Source: an uncultured Actinobaculum sp.
GTDB taxonomy: Bacteria > Actinomycetota > Actinomycetes > Actinomycetales > Actinomycetaceae
Direction of reading: 5' to 3'
Length of the DNA stretch: 64,000 nucleotides
Assembly (NCBI GenBank): GCA_938020505.1
Contig: CALIHR010000015.1
Coordinates: 1 to 64,000, forward strand
Shown: piece by piece, positions 25,671 to 33,314 of the stretch
Layout of the letters: each line of letters opens with the position of its first letter
Position numbering within the stretch: position 1 is the first letter of the stretch
The notes under the pieces: model-generated
Database searches by the model: none
Seen by the model: only the letters and a program-made list of their open reading frames with translations
Told to the model about the DNA's origin: nothing
Position numbers and translations under genes: made by a program

Positions 25671-25871
25671 ACTGCCCGCTGTGGCGCGCTCCGAGTTCCA
25701 CTCGGGGCGCGCCTGGCGTATTTTTATGGGTGGACCATTTCACCGGCGGGAAGCGGACGCCCGCCGATCGAGACCTCAATCCGCACAACAAGGCTTTCAG
25801 GCCCGATCGCTGCTTTCGACGGGAAAGCGCAGCGAACGGCGACGTCGGCCGTGACACACGAAGGAGCAAAC

Positions 25872-27323
25872 ATGGCGATTCCAACCCCGGCTAAGGCGGT
25901 GGCGGACATCGGCGTCACCGGCATGGCGGTGATGGGTTCGAACCTGGCGCGCAACCTGGCCCGCAACGGCTTCAAGGTGGCCGTCCACAATCGCAGCGCG
26001 GCCAAAACGGAGAAGGTCGTCAAGGAGCACGGGGACGAGGGCGAGTTCTTCCCCGCGGAGTCCATGGCCGATTTCGTGAATGCGTTGTCTGCCCCGCGCG
26101 TCGCGATCATCATGGTCAAGGCCGGGCCCGCCACCGACGCCGTCATCGACGAGCTGGCGTCCCTCATGGACCCCGGCGACATCATCGTCGACTGCGGCAA
26201 CTCCAATTGGCGCGACACCGTGCGCCGCGAGGCCGCCATTCGCGAGCGCGGGCTGCACTTCGTGGGCTCCGGCGTCTCCGGCGGCGAGGAGGGCGCCCTC
26301 AACGGGCCGTCCATCATGCCCGGCGGCACGCCGGAGTCGTACCGCCGGCTCGGCCCGATGTTCGAGAAGATCTCCGCCCACGTCGACGGCGTTCCCTGCT
26401 GCACACACGTCGGCCCCGACGGCGCCGGCCACTTCGTGAAGATGGTCCACAACGGCATCGAGTACGCCGACATGCAGCTCATCGCCGAAGCCTACGACCT
26501 CATGCGCAAGTCGCTCGGCATGTCCGCGGCCGAGATCGGCAAGGTGTTCGAGGAGTGGAACAAGGGCGAGTTGGATTCCTACCTCATCGAGATCACCGCC
26601 GACGTGCTCCAGCACGTCGATCCGGAGACGGGCAAGGCCTTCGTCGACGTCGTCCTGGACCGCGCCTCCCAGAAGGGAACCGGCGCGTGGACGGTTCAGA
26701 ATGCGGCCGAGGTCGGGGTTCCCACCACAGGCATCGCCGAGGCGACGTTCGCGCGCTCCCTTTCCGGCTCTGTGCCGGAGCGGCAGGCGGGCCGGGGGCT
26801 TCCCGCGGGGACCGAGGACGTTCCCGTCGCCGATCCCGCGGCCTTCATCGAAGACGTCCGACGGGCGCTCTACGCCTCGAAGATGGTCGCCTATTCCCAG
26901 GGATTCGAGCTCATCCGCAAGGCTTCCGAGGAGAACGGCTGGAACGTGGACCTCGGGGCGATGGCGCGCATCTGGCGGGGCGGCTGCATCATTCGCGCCG
27001 TCTTCCTCAACCGCATCACCGAGGCCTATGAGCGCGACCCGAAGCTCCCGCTGCTTCTGGCCGACCCCTATTTCGCCGGCGAGATCGGCAAGTCCGTGGA
27101 ATCCTGGCGGCGCATCGTGAGCTTCAGCGCGCTCACCGGCGTTCCGATCCCGGCTTTCGCCTCGTCGCTCGCCTACTACGACGGCGTCCGCGCGGCCGAG
27201 CTTCCCGCAAACCTCATCCAGGGACAGCGCGATTTCTTCGGCGCCCACACGTATAAGCGCGTCGATCGCGAGGGCACGTTCCACACGCTGTGGAGCGGCG
27301 ACCGCAGCGAGATCGAGGAGTAG
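25872..27323 (+). CDS. gnd: 6-phosphogluconate dehydrogenase, decarboxylating
   Basis: Oxidises 6-phosphogluconate to ribulose 5-phosphate and CO2 with NADP in the pentose phosphate pathway. 483 aa from ATG 25872 (GAAGGAG upstream; an in-frame GTG at 25851 lacks a site). The Rossmann dinucleotide motif TGMAVMGSNLARNLA is near the N-terminus with VHNRS after it (Arg favouring NADP). Catalytic GVSGGEEGALNGPSIMPGG is at ~134, the catalytic lysine in HFVKMVHNGIEY at ~188, and the C-terminal QGQRDFFGAHTYKR is the expected arginine/histidine segment. It lies ~220 bp after pgm. The 3' flank carries 42-bp repeats. Confidence 0.96.
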   Translation: MAIPTPAKAVADIGVTGMAVMGSNLARNLARNGFKVAVHNRSAAKTEKVVKEHGDEGEFFPAESMADFVNALSAPRVAIIMVKAGPATDAVIDELASLMDPGDIIVDCGNSNWRDTVRREAAIRERGLHFVGSGVSGGEEGALNGPSIMPGGTPESYRRLGPMFEKISAHVDGVPCCTHVGPDGAGHFVKMVHNGIEYADMQLIAEAYDLMRKSLGMSAAEIGKVFEEWNKGELDSYLIEITADVLQHVDPETGKAFVDVVLDRASQKGTGAWTVQNAAEVGVPTTGIAEATFARSLSGSVPERQAGRGLPAGTEDVPVADPAAFIEDVRRALYASKMVAYSQGFELIRKASEENGWNVDLGAMARIWRGGCIIRAVFLNRITEAYERDPKLPLLLADPYFAGEIGKSVESWRRIVSFSALTGVPIPAFASSLAYYDGVRAAELPANLIQGQRDFFGAHTYKRVDREGTFHTLWSGDRSEIEE

Positions 27324-27366
27324 CCGACCGGCCCAAGCCGACCGGCGTCCGCCTCGTTGGCTCGGC

Positions 27367-27470
27367 GCGGCGGCTGGGGAGTTGTCTCGACGGGGCCGGG
27401 GAGCTGTCGCGGCGGCTGGGGAGTTGTCTCGACGGGGCCGGGGAGCTGTCGCGGCGGCTGGTCAGCTGTC
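27367..27470 (+). repeat. 42-bp intergenic tandem repeat after gnd
   Basis: Two identical copies of a 42-bp unit start at 27367 and 27409 (each beginning GCGGCGGCTGGGGAGTTGTC), followed by a shortened third copy from 27451. The unit is itself built of two similar halves ending GGGGAGTTGTC and GGGGAGCTGTC. The stretch lies in a 518-bp spacer (27324-27841) with no gene that I can support. Confidence 0.9.
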
Positions 27471-27552
27471 GTAGCGGGGCTAGTGCGCTGTCGCGGCGCT
27501 CGCAAGTTCGCAGGCGCTGGTCGACTGCCCGGTGAGCCTGACTGACCCCGAT

Positions 27553-27654
27553 GAACAGGACCTGGGTGCAAGAAAAGGACCACATTTCGGTCCTGATCAT
27601 GCATCCAGGTCCTGTTCTTGCATGCTGACGGGCCACATCCAGGTCATGCTCTTG
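27553..27654. repeat. nested hairpin plus direct repeat, possible structured element
   Basis: GAACAGGACCTGGGTGCA (27553-27570) pairs with TGCATCCAGGTCCTGTTC (27600-27617) over 18 bp with one G-T pair. Inside lies a second hairpin, AGGACC...GGTCCT (about 27576-27594). The right arm CATCCAGGTCCTGTTCTTG is repeated with two changes at 27636-27654. The arrangement is more elaborate than a terminator and might mark a small mobile repeat or a structured RNA; no T-run follows. Confidence 0.5.
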
Positions 27655-27841
27655 TCTGTTCTTGCGTCCGCAGCGGCCCTCATCCGGGAAACCCTCGGCC
27701 TCGCGGCATCCTGCCATTGGCGGGTCGACGGGTCGGGCTTCCGCCGAGACGCCTACACCCCGCCAGATGTCAGACGTGCCCTTTCTTCGCTCGAAAACGC
27801 GCGTCCCGAGATGGGTGGTCGTCACGAGACGGGTCTGTCAC

Positions 27842-28852
27842 CTACTTGGACTCCGGTGGCGCAGTGGCATCGGTCTCAGCAGTTTCACCCGACGGCGAGG
27901 AATCGCTCGTTGCTGATTCAGAGGAATCGCTCGGCGTCGGTGTCGAAAAATCGTTCGGTGTCGAAGGATCGGGCAGCGTCGACGCCGACTTGAACAGCTT
28001 GGGGAACGGACGCGGCGAACCCAAAGCAAGGAAAACAGTCGCGGACAAGACTAAAACGATGATGAGAAGATCTCGCCGCCCCTCTCTGACTAGCTCGCAG
28101 CTGTGCTCCCAATTCTTCACAAGCGTCTTCTTGACACTGAGATCAAACCGTTTAGTTGGATCCACCTCGTTATTCAAATAGTGTTCGATCCAGCCCTGGT
28201 CGTCAAGGTCACTGTCGGCCATGTAATAGCCGTTCGAATCCAAGCTCCCCAAAGGCGCGCACTTGAGCGTCGCGGAATCTGGCGCTTGAAAAGTAGGCGT
28301 TCCAAGATAAAGCCAACCAATGACGGAAAGCGCAGCCGCTGCGAAAACTGTGCGCACCGCTGCCTGGGCAATCCGCAGTTTTGCCGCCAACGGCATTCCC
28401 TTCGACCTCGGCGGATCAGACTCTCCGGACGTAAATCGCCCAGGAAACGGACGTCGCGAGCCCAACGCCAAGAAGACGGCGGCAGACACAACGGCAATAA
28501 TACTGAGAAGATCCCGCCGTCCTTCCCTTGCCCGCTGACATTCCAGTTTCCAATCTTTCAAGAATGCGTTCTTTGTATCCAAATCACTTCGCCTAGGCGC
28601 ATCTAGTTCATGATCCATATAGCTCTGAACTCTTTTCAAAGCTTCGGGGTCGGGAAAACCCTTCATGTGGTAGCTGTTGGGACCGCCCTTCCCCAAGGGC
28701 TCGCACTCCAACGGTGGACCGTCATTAGGAGCTTGGAGAGTGATGGACCCCAAATACAGCCAGCCGATCACAGACAACGCGACGACGGCGAAAACCGTGC
28801 GCACTGCCACCCTCACAATCCGAAGTTTCACGGGCGTCCACGTCCTCGGCAT
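27842..28852 (-). CDS. internally duplicated small-membrane-protein family member
   Basis: 336 aa from ATG 28852, preceded by GAGGAGAGG, 16 bp after the pepC stop, so in the same transcript. It consists of two homologous ~145-residue halves. Each has a basic start (KLRI.. .AVRTVF), a membrane helix ending SVIGWLYLG, an outer segment with C.PLG, a second Cys in C..(A/V)REGRRDLL, a second membrane helix and LALGS.RPFP. A Ser/Thr/Pro-rich disordered tail ends the protein. The same architecture, single-copy, occurs at 56088-56579. Two TM helices with an external Cys-Cys loop could suit an immunity or sensor protein. No database family is recognised. The gene is A/T-richer than pepC. Confidence 0.65.
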   Translation of the reverse strand: MPRTWTPVKLRIVRVAVRTVFAVVALSVIGWLYLGSITLQAPNDGPPLECEPLGKGGPNSYHMKGFPDPEALKRVQSYMDHELDAPRRSDLDTKNAFLKDWKLECQRAREGRRDLLSIIAVVSAAVFLALGSRRPFPGRFTSGESDPPRSKGMPLAAKLRIAQAAVRTVFAAAALSVIGWLYLGTPTFQAPDSATLKCAPLGSLDSNGYYMADSDLDDQGWIEHYLNNEVDPTKRFDLSVKKTLVKNWEHSCELVREGRRDLLIIVLVLSATVFLALGSPRPFPKLFKSASTLPDPSTPNDFSTPTPSDSSESATSDSSPSGETAETDATAPPESK

Positions 28853-28868
28853 CTGCGAATGCCTCTCC

Positions 28869-30191
28869 TCAGGCGAGCGAGCCCATCGGATCCCACGCGG
28901 GCAGCACGATCGGCTCGGAGTCGAGCGCCGGCAGCAGATCGGCGGGGAGGCGGTCGCAGTGGACGGCCACCTCGAATACGTGCTGGTCGAACCACGAGTC
29001 GTTCATTGTGAAGAAGCCCTTGTCGGCGATCTCGTCGCCCCAGGAGTTCTCGATCCGCCAACGGCGGGTCTCGCCGTCGAGAATGTCGACCCCGGTGAAA
29101 ACCATGGCGTGCGTCATCTGCGCCTCGCCGTACTGGAGCTCCTCCGCCTTCGTCATCTCCAGGTCGATGCCGTACGTGCCCTCATAGTCGAAGAGGCGCC
29201 CGTCCCAAATGCCGAGCTTCGAGTCGCATTGCTTGGCTGTGTCGCATCCCATCCACACGGGCTTGCCCGATTCGAGGGTTTCCGACGTCGCCCTGCGGAC
29301 CACTTCAATCGGCACGTTGAGGTAGACGACCGGCTTGGCGCCCACGACGTTGCCGAGCCTGTCCACGGTGAACAGGGCGTTGTACGGCGACGTCGGGCGG
29401 GGGTCGTTGACGAGGCACACGTACTCGCTCAAATCGGGCAGGTACCTTGCCGCAAACTCGAGCGGGGTCATCTCGCCTTCGCGCCCGAATTCACCGTCTT
29501 TGTCGCGCCACTGCCAGACGAAGCGCTGCGGCGGAGTCCCCAGGTGAATGGCGAGGACCCTGTAAACCTGCTCCAGCGCGGCGGCTTTGACCTCGCGCGG
29601 ATCGGCGCCTTCGGCCGCCGCCCGGCGAATGTCGCGAGCGCCCCTGCGCAGCAGCTTTTGGAGCGTTTGGTTCATCGCGCGGGTGTTCGACGAGGATTCA
29701 GTCTCCGGCATCGCGTATTTCGGCACGACTCCGTATTTCTCGACGAGCGCGACGAACATGTTCCACTGGCCGCCGTCGTCGATCGGGTTCGACAACAGGT
29801 AGTGGACGGTGCGGTCGTCAACGTCGCGGCCGGCGAGCTCAATCATCGACGTCAGAAAGTAGTTCGCCTTCTCGAGCTTGTCCCAAAAGTGCTGATAGTT
29901 CTGGGAGAACTCGAATTCCTCGACGCCTGTGTGCTCGTAGACGGCCGGCTTGAGCGAGTTGAGGCCGGAGAAGAGCCAGCAGCGGCCGGATTTCTTCTGG
30001 TTCGTGATAGGCCACGTGTCGACTTTGACGGAGACGGACGGATCGATCGACGTGACGATCTCCCGGTCCATCGCCACCTTGTCGATGGGCGTCTCGGCGA
30101 CGGCGTTTTGGACGATCCGAGCGGTGCGATCGGCGGAAAAGGCAGCGGCGAAGCCCCGCACTTCCTCCCCGGTCAAAGAATCATCGGTCAT
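28869..30191 (-). CDS. pepC: aminopeptidase C (C1 family, bleomycin-hydrolase type)
   Basis: A cytosolic cysteine aminopeptidase that trims small peptides. 440 aa from ATG 30191 with AAGGAGGAG upstream; family members are 430-450 aa. The catalytic triad is visible: Cys71 in KKSGRCWLFSG, His in QMTHAMVFTG (~370) and Asn in ENSWGDE (~392). The hexameric bleomycin hydrolase signatures FSQNYQHFWDKLEKANYF and DGGQWNM are also intact. The C-terminus is somewhat longer than the family arm that normally ends in the active site, which may alter exopeptidase specificity. The duplicated membrane protein is encoded immediately downstream. Confidence 0.95.
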   Translation of the reverse strand: MTDDSLTGEEVRGFAAAFSADRTARIVQNAVAETPIDKVAMDREIVTSIDPSVSVKVDTWPITNQKKSGRCWLFSGLNSLKPAVYEHTGVEEFEFSQNYQHFWDKLEKANYFLTSMIELAGRDVDDRTVHYLLSNPIDDGGQWNMFVALVEKYGVVPKYAMPETESSSNTRAMNQTLQKLLRRGARDIRRAAAEGADPREVKAAALEQVYRVLAIHLGTPPQRFVWQWRDKDGEFGREGEMTPLEFAARYLPDLSEYVCLVNDPRPTSPYNALFTVDRLGNVVGAKPVVYLNVPIEVVRRATSETLESGKPVWMGCDTAKQCDSKLGIWDGRLFDYEGTYGIDLEMTKAEELQYGEAQMTHAMVFTGVDILDGETRRWRIENSWGDEIADKGFFTMNDSWFDQHVFEVAVHCDRLPADLLPALDSEPIVLPAWDPMGSLA

Positions 30192-30427
30192 AAGCTCCTC
30201 CTTGTCCCGCGGGCCCTCGCTGACCGCAAGGCCTCCATCCTGAGTTTTGCTTCATTCTACGCCGATATTCGGCCATCGTGCGGCCGTCCGCATGTGGACC
30301 GGGAACCCCGCTCAGAGGAACGCGCAAACGCTCTCGCAGGGACGCTGGAAACAGCGCGACGGGGCGCTACGGGGTCTGCGTTCGGGAATCCTCGTAAACG
30401 CCCGCATCGAAACTGTTGAACAACAGT

Positions 30428-31048
30428 TCAATCAGAGCTCTCGCCACGCAGGGCGGCAACAACGTTGGCGATGAACTCCTCGGAGATCAGATCGTCCCGT
30501 GAATCGAGCTCGGAAAGCCAATCCGCATCGACGAATGTTATCTGACTGTCCGGGAGATCAAGCCTCCCCTCCTCGAAGGATGTGAAGCGACGATGCAGGA
30601 AGTAACCAACAATCTCTTCTTGCGGAAGGTCGCCACGGCGAGCGCCTTCCGGGCGGTGTTCCCAGGCGCCGATCCACACCTGTTCTTCGTGAGTCAGATC
30701 CACGAGTTCATGGTCGCTAAGCTTCCCGTAACACAGCCATACGGCATCGACGATTTCATCGACATACAGATCGAGACCGTCACGGTCTAAATCGTGCTCG
30801 TCAAACTGTTTGCCGAGCTGTTCCTGCGAGAAAGCAGCTTTGCCCGCGTGCGCGCTGAGGAGCTCCCCCACAACCGGGCCCTTCGGCATGGCGTAGAATC
30901 GCTCGTCGAACAGAGCCGCCCCCGTTTGATGGGCGTACCATCCAAACACGTAGAAGCACAGCTTCTGCAACTTGAGGGTCCCGAGCGTGCGCTGCGGAGC
31001 GCGCTCAAGGAGCGCGTCGGCGACGTCAAATACTGTCGTCACTGCCAT
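30428..31048 (-). CDS. Panacea-domain (DUF4065/SocA-like) protein
   Basis: 206 aa from ATG 31048, preceded by AAAGGGGCAGGG. The Panacea domain is clear: TLKLQKLCFYVFGWYAHQTG followed by ALFDERFYAMPKGPVVGEL, with a basic patch RRGDLPQEEIV around residue 138. Panacea domains act as antitoxins in several toxin-antitoxin families and as SocA, a ClpXP adaptor. No toxin-like gene is adjacent: a response regulator lies upstream and a long spacer downstream. The gene could be a solitary regulator or a leftover antitoxin. Confidence 0.82.
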   Translation of the reverse strand: MAVTTVFDVADALLERAPQRTLGTLKLQKLCFYVFGWYAHQTGAALFDERFYAMPKGPVVGELLSAHAGKAAFSQEQLGKQFDEHDLDRDGLDLYVDEIVDAVWLCYGKLSDHELVDLTHEEQVWIGAWEHRPEGARRGDLPQEEIVGYFLHRRFTSFEEGRLDLPDSQITFVDADWLSELDSRDDLISEEFIANVVAALRGESSD

Positions 31049-31101
31049 TGCCCTGCCCCTTTCTCGCTTGGATGATCAATTCACACTCAGCTTGCCACAC
31101 A

Positions 31102-31740
31102 TCACGCGTCGATTTCGCCGCGTCTCATCGCTTCGACTACGGCCGACGTCCGATCGACGACGTCAAGCTTGGCAAAGGCTCGCGAAAAGTACGTCTTGAC
31201 CGTGGCCGTGCCCACGCCCATGGCCGTCGCGATCTGGCGGTTCGTCATTCCCTCCGCCGCGAGCGCCAAGACCCGCTTTTCCTGTTCGGACAGCTCGTCG
31301 ACTCCGCCGCCGGCCGAAGAACCGCCTCTCACGCTTTGCGTCACGGCCCTCGCCGCCCTTTCGTCCAGCACGGTGCGTCCCAGGGCAGTCGCCCGAATCG
31401 CCTCCGCCAGGCGAGAGGGCTCAATGTCTTTGAGGACGTAGCCGCTGGCGCCAGCCTCGATGGCGGCCAGGATGTCGCGGTCGGTGTCGTACATCGTCAA
31501 AATGAGAATCTTGGTGGCGGGCGAGATTTGAAGCGCCTTGCGGGCCACGTCCGACCCGCTCATGTCGGGCATGCGCAGGTCGAGAAGCAGAACGTCCGGG
31601 CGCAGCTCTTCAACCAGCTCGAGTGCACGCGCGCCTCCTGACGCCTCACCGAGCACCTTAAGATTCGCATACTTTTCGATCATGCTTTTTATTCCCTCGC
31701 GAATCATCGGGTGGTCGTCGACCATGACGATCGAGATCAT
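31102..31740 (-). CDS. NarL/FixJ-type response regulator
   Basis: 212 aa. Receiver domain 1-120 with acidic VDDH (Asp8, Asp9), phospho-acceptor Asp54 in LLLDLRMPD, Thr/Met switch ILTMYDT (~84) and Lys in YVLKD (~104). The LuxR-type HTH (~150-210) contains LSEQEKRVLALAAEGMTNR and IATAMGVGTATVKTYFSRAF. It starts with ATG overlapping the kinase stop (31737-31740), so is translationally coupled. As last gene of an efflux pump - kinase - regulator operon, it probably controls the pump. Confidence 0.93.
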   Translation of the reverse strand: MISIVMVDDHPMIREGIKSMIEKYANLKVLGEASGGARALELVEELRPDVLLLDLRMPDMSGSDVARKALQISPATKILILTMYDTDRDILAAIEAGASGYVLKDIEPSRLAEAIRATALGRTVLDERAARAVTQSVRGGSSAGGGVDELSEQEKRVLALAAEGMTNRQIATAMGVGTATVKTYFSRAFAKLDVVDRTSAVVEAMRRGEIDA

Positions 31741-33314
31741 TCCTCTTCCTTCCCTTGCGGCGTCGGGCTGATCGATTCTTGCGACGCCGGGCTCACGGCT
31801 TGTTGCGACGCCGGGCTCACGGCTTGTTGCGACGCCGGACCCGCAGCCGACGCCGCACTCTCCCCGGCGGGAGCGTCGACCGGAATCCGCGCGACGACAC
31901 GGGTTCCACGCTCCGGCGAACTCTCTATGCTGACGCAGCCGCCCAGATCCGCCGCCCTGCCGCGCATGTCGGAAATCCCGAAACCCGAGCCGTTTCCTTC
32001 GGGCTCATACAGCAGGCGGTCTCGTTGCAACGCACTCCCCGTCCGCCCAACGCGCGGGGAACCAGATCGTCCCTCATCCATGGACTCCGGTCGGCTCCGG
32101 AGGGCCGATCGATTCAAAGGGTCGGAGCCTTCGCCGACGGCGCCCGCCGTGGCGGGGTCAAAACCGACGCCGTCGTCGCTAACCTCCAAAACCGCCGCTC
32201 CCGCGACGGACCGAAGCGAAACCGCAACATTGGCGGCCCGGGAGTGCCGGGCGACGTTGGCGATTGCCTCCTGCGCGATGCGAAGAACGGCGACTCTCAC
32301 GGGCTGCGGCAGAGGAAGCAGTGCCGAATCGAGCGAGCGGGTCACCGCGATTCCCTCGTGTTCGAGTCGGTCCGCCGCCCTGCCCACCGCCTCCGCCAAT
32401 CCGCGCCCGTCTAGCGCCCGCGGACTCGCGTCGGCGATCATTCGGCGAGTGTCGTCCAGGCATTCTTGGGCGAGCTGGACGATCATCGCCAAATGCCGCG
32501 ACGCTTGGGAATCGTCTGCGGCGTCATTCGCGGGTCCGGCGTCATTCGCGGGTGCGACGCCATTCGCGGGTGCGGCAACGTTCGCCGACAGCACGACGCC
32601 GTTTTCATGCGGCGCAGCGCCCGCCTGCGCGACATCGGCCGCCGTCGCCCGCGCGAGAGCCAGAATCGAGGCGAGGTCCTGAGCGATCGTGTCGTGCATT
32701 TCGCGCGCGATCCTCTCTCTTTCGCGCGCCGTCCCCTCGAGGTGCGACAGGCGGGCGATCTGCGCGTTGCGAGCCTGAAGTTGCTCTACAAGCTCCCGAT
32801 TCCTCATATTCGTTTCGGCCAGCAGATCGATGGGTTTGCCGAATAGCCCGGTCAAAACCACCACGGCGACGGCCGACGCCGCCCACTTGGACAGATTGTC
32901 GAATGTGGGCTCACCGCCGAGCGCCTGCACTGCGACGAGGCCGAAGTTCATCACGGCTGCGGCCGCGAGCGCCCCGCGATAGGCGAGAACGATGAAGAGT
33001 TCGGGAATCACATAGACCTGAGCGAGGAGCGCATTCCGATCGGCGAGAGCCGCCCCCAACACGCTCGCGACCGCGACGGCTGCAAACGCCCATCCGCCTC
33101 GAGCCCCGACCACGGGGCCGTATCTCCAGCCTCGGCGCGCCAAGACGGCGAAAAGCGCGGTCGGAACGGCAATGAGCGTGCAGGCGACGACGGCGAAGAA
33201 ACTCGTTCGCGCGGCTCCCCCAGCCGCCTCGCGAGCCGAAGCGGACCTCAAGGCGATGTATAGCGCCAGGAGCGCCGTCGACGAGACGAAATACAGCGTC
33301 CATTCCCGTCTCAT
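31737..33314 (-). CDS. NarL-type sensor histidine kinase
   Basis: 525 aa. Four or five membrane helices (~8-155) with short loops, suggesting sensing within or near the membrane. HisKA_3 dimerisation domain with phospho-acceptor His207 in AREMHDTIAQDL, and a HATPase with EAIANVARHS (N-box, ~330), DGVGFD (G1) and GFGISDMRGRA (G2). Two low-complexity insertions are unusual: an Ala/Asn/Asp/Pro stretch (~235-270) between the two DHp helices, and a ~50-residue Ser/Arg/Gly stretch between G1 and G2 boxes. The tail has AVSPASQQ repeats. The ATG overlaps the stop of the MFS gene (33311-33314). Confidence 0.9.
   Translation of the reverse strand: MRREWTLYFVSSTALLALYIALRSASAREAAGGAARTSFFAVVACTLIAVPTALFAVLARRGWRYGPVVGARGGWAFAAVAVASVLGAALADRNALLAQVYVIPELFIVLAYRGALAAAAVMNFGLVAVQALGGEPTFDNLSKWAASAVAVVVLTGLFGKPIDLLAETNMRNRELVEQLQARNAQIARLSHLEGTARERERIAREMHDTIAQDLASILALARATAADVAQAGAAPHENGVVLSANVAAPANGVAPANDAGPANDAADDSQASRHLAMIVQLAQECLDDTRRMIADASPRALDGRGLAEAVGRAADRLEHEGIAVTRSLDSALLPLPQPVRVAVLRIAQEAIANVARHSRAANVAVSLRSVAGAAVLEVSDDGVGFDPATAGAVGEGSDPLNRSALRSRPESMDEGRSGSPRVGRTGSALQRDRLLYEPEGNGSGFGISDMRGRAADLGGCVSIESSPERGTRVVARIPVDAPAGESAASAAGPASQQAVSPASQQAVSPASQESISPTPQGKEEE

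Noticed and set aside
27367..27470. CRISPR-like repeats after gnd
   Set aside because: The 42-bp units are contiguous, without variable spacers; they are a simple tandem repeat.
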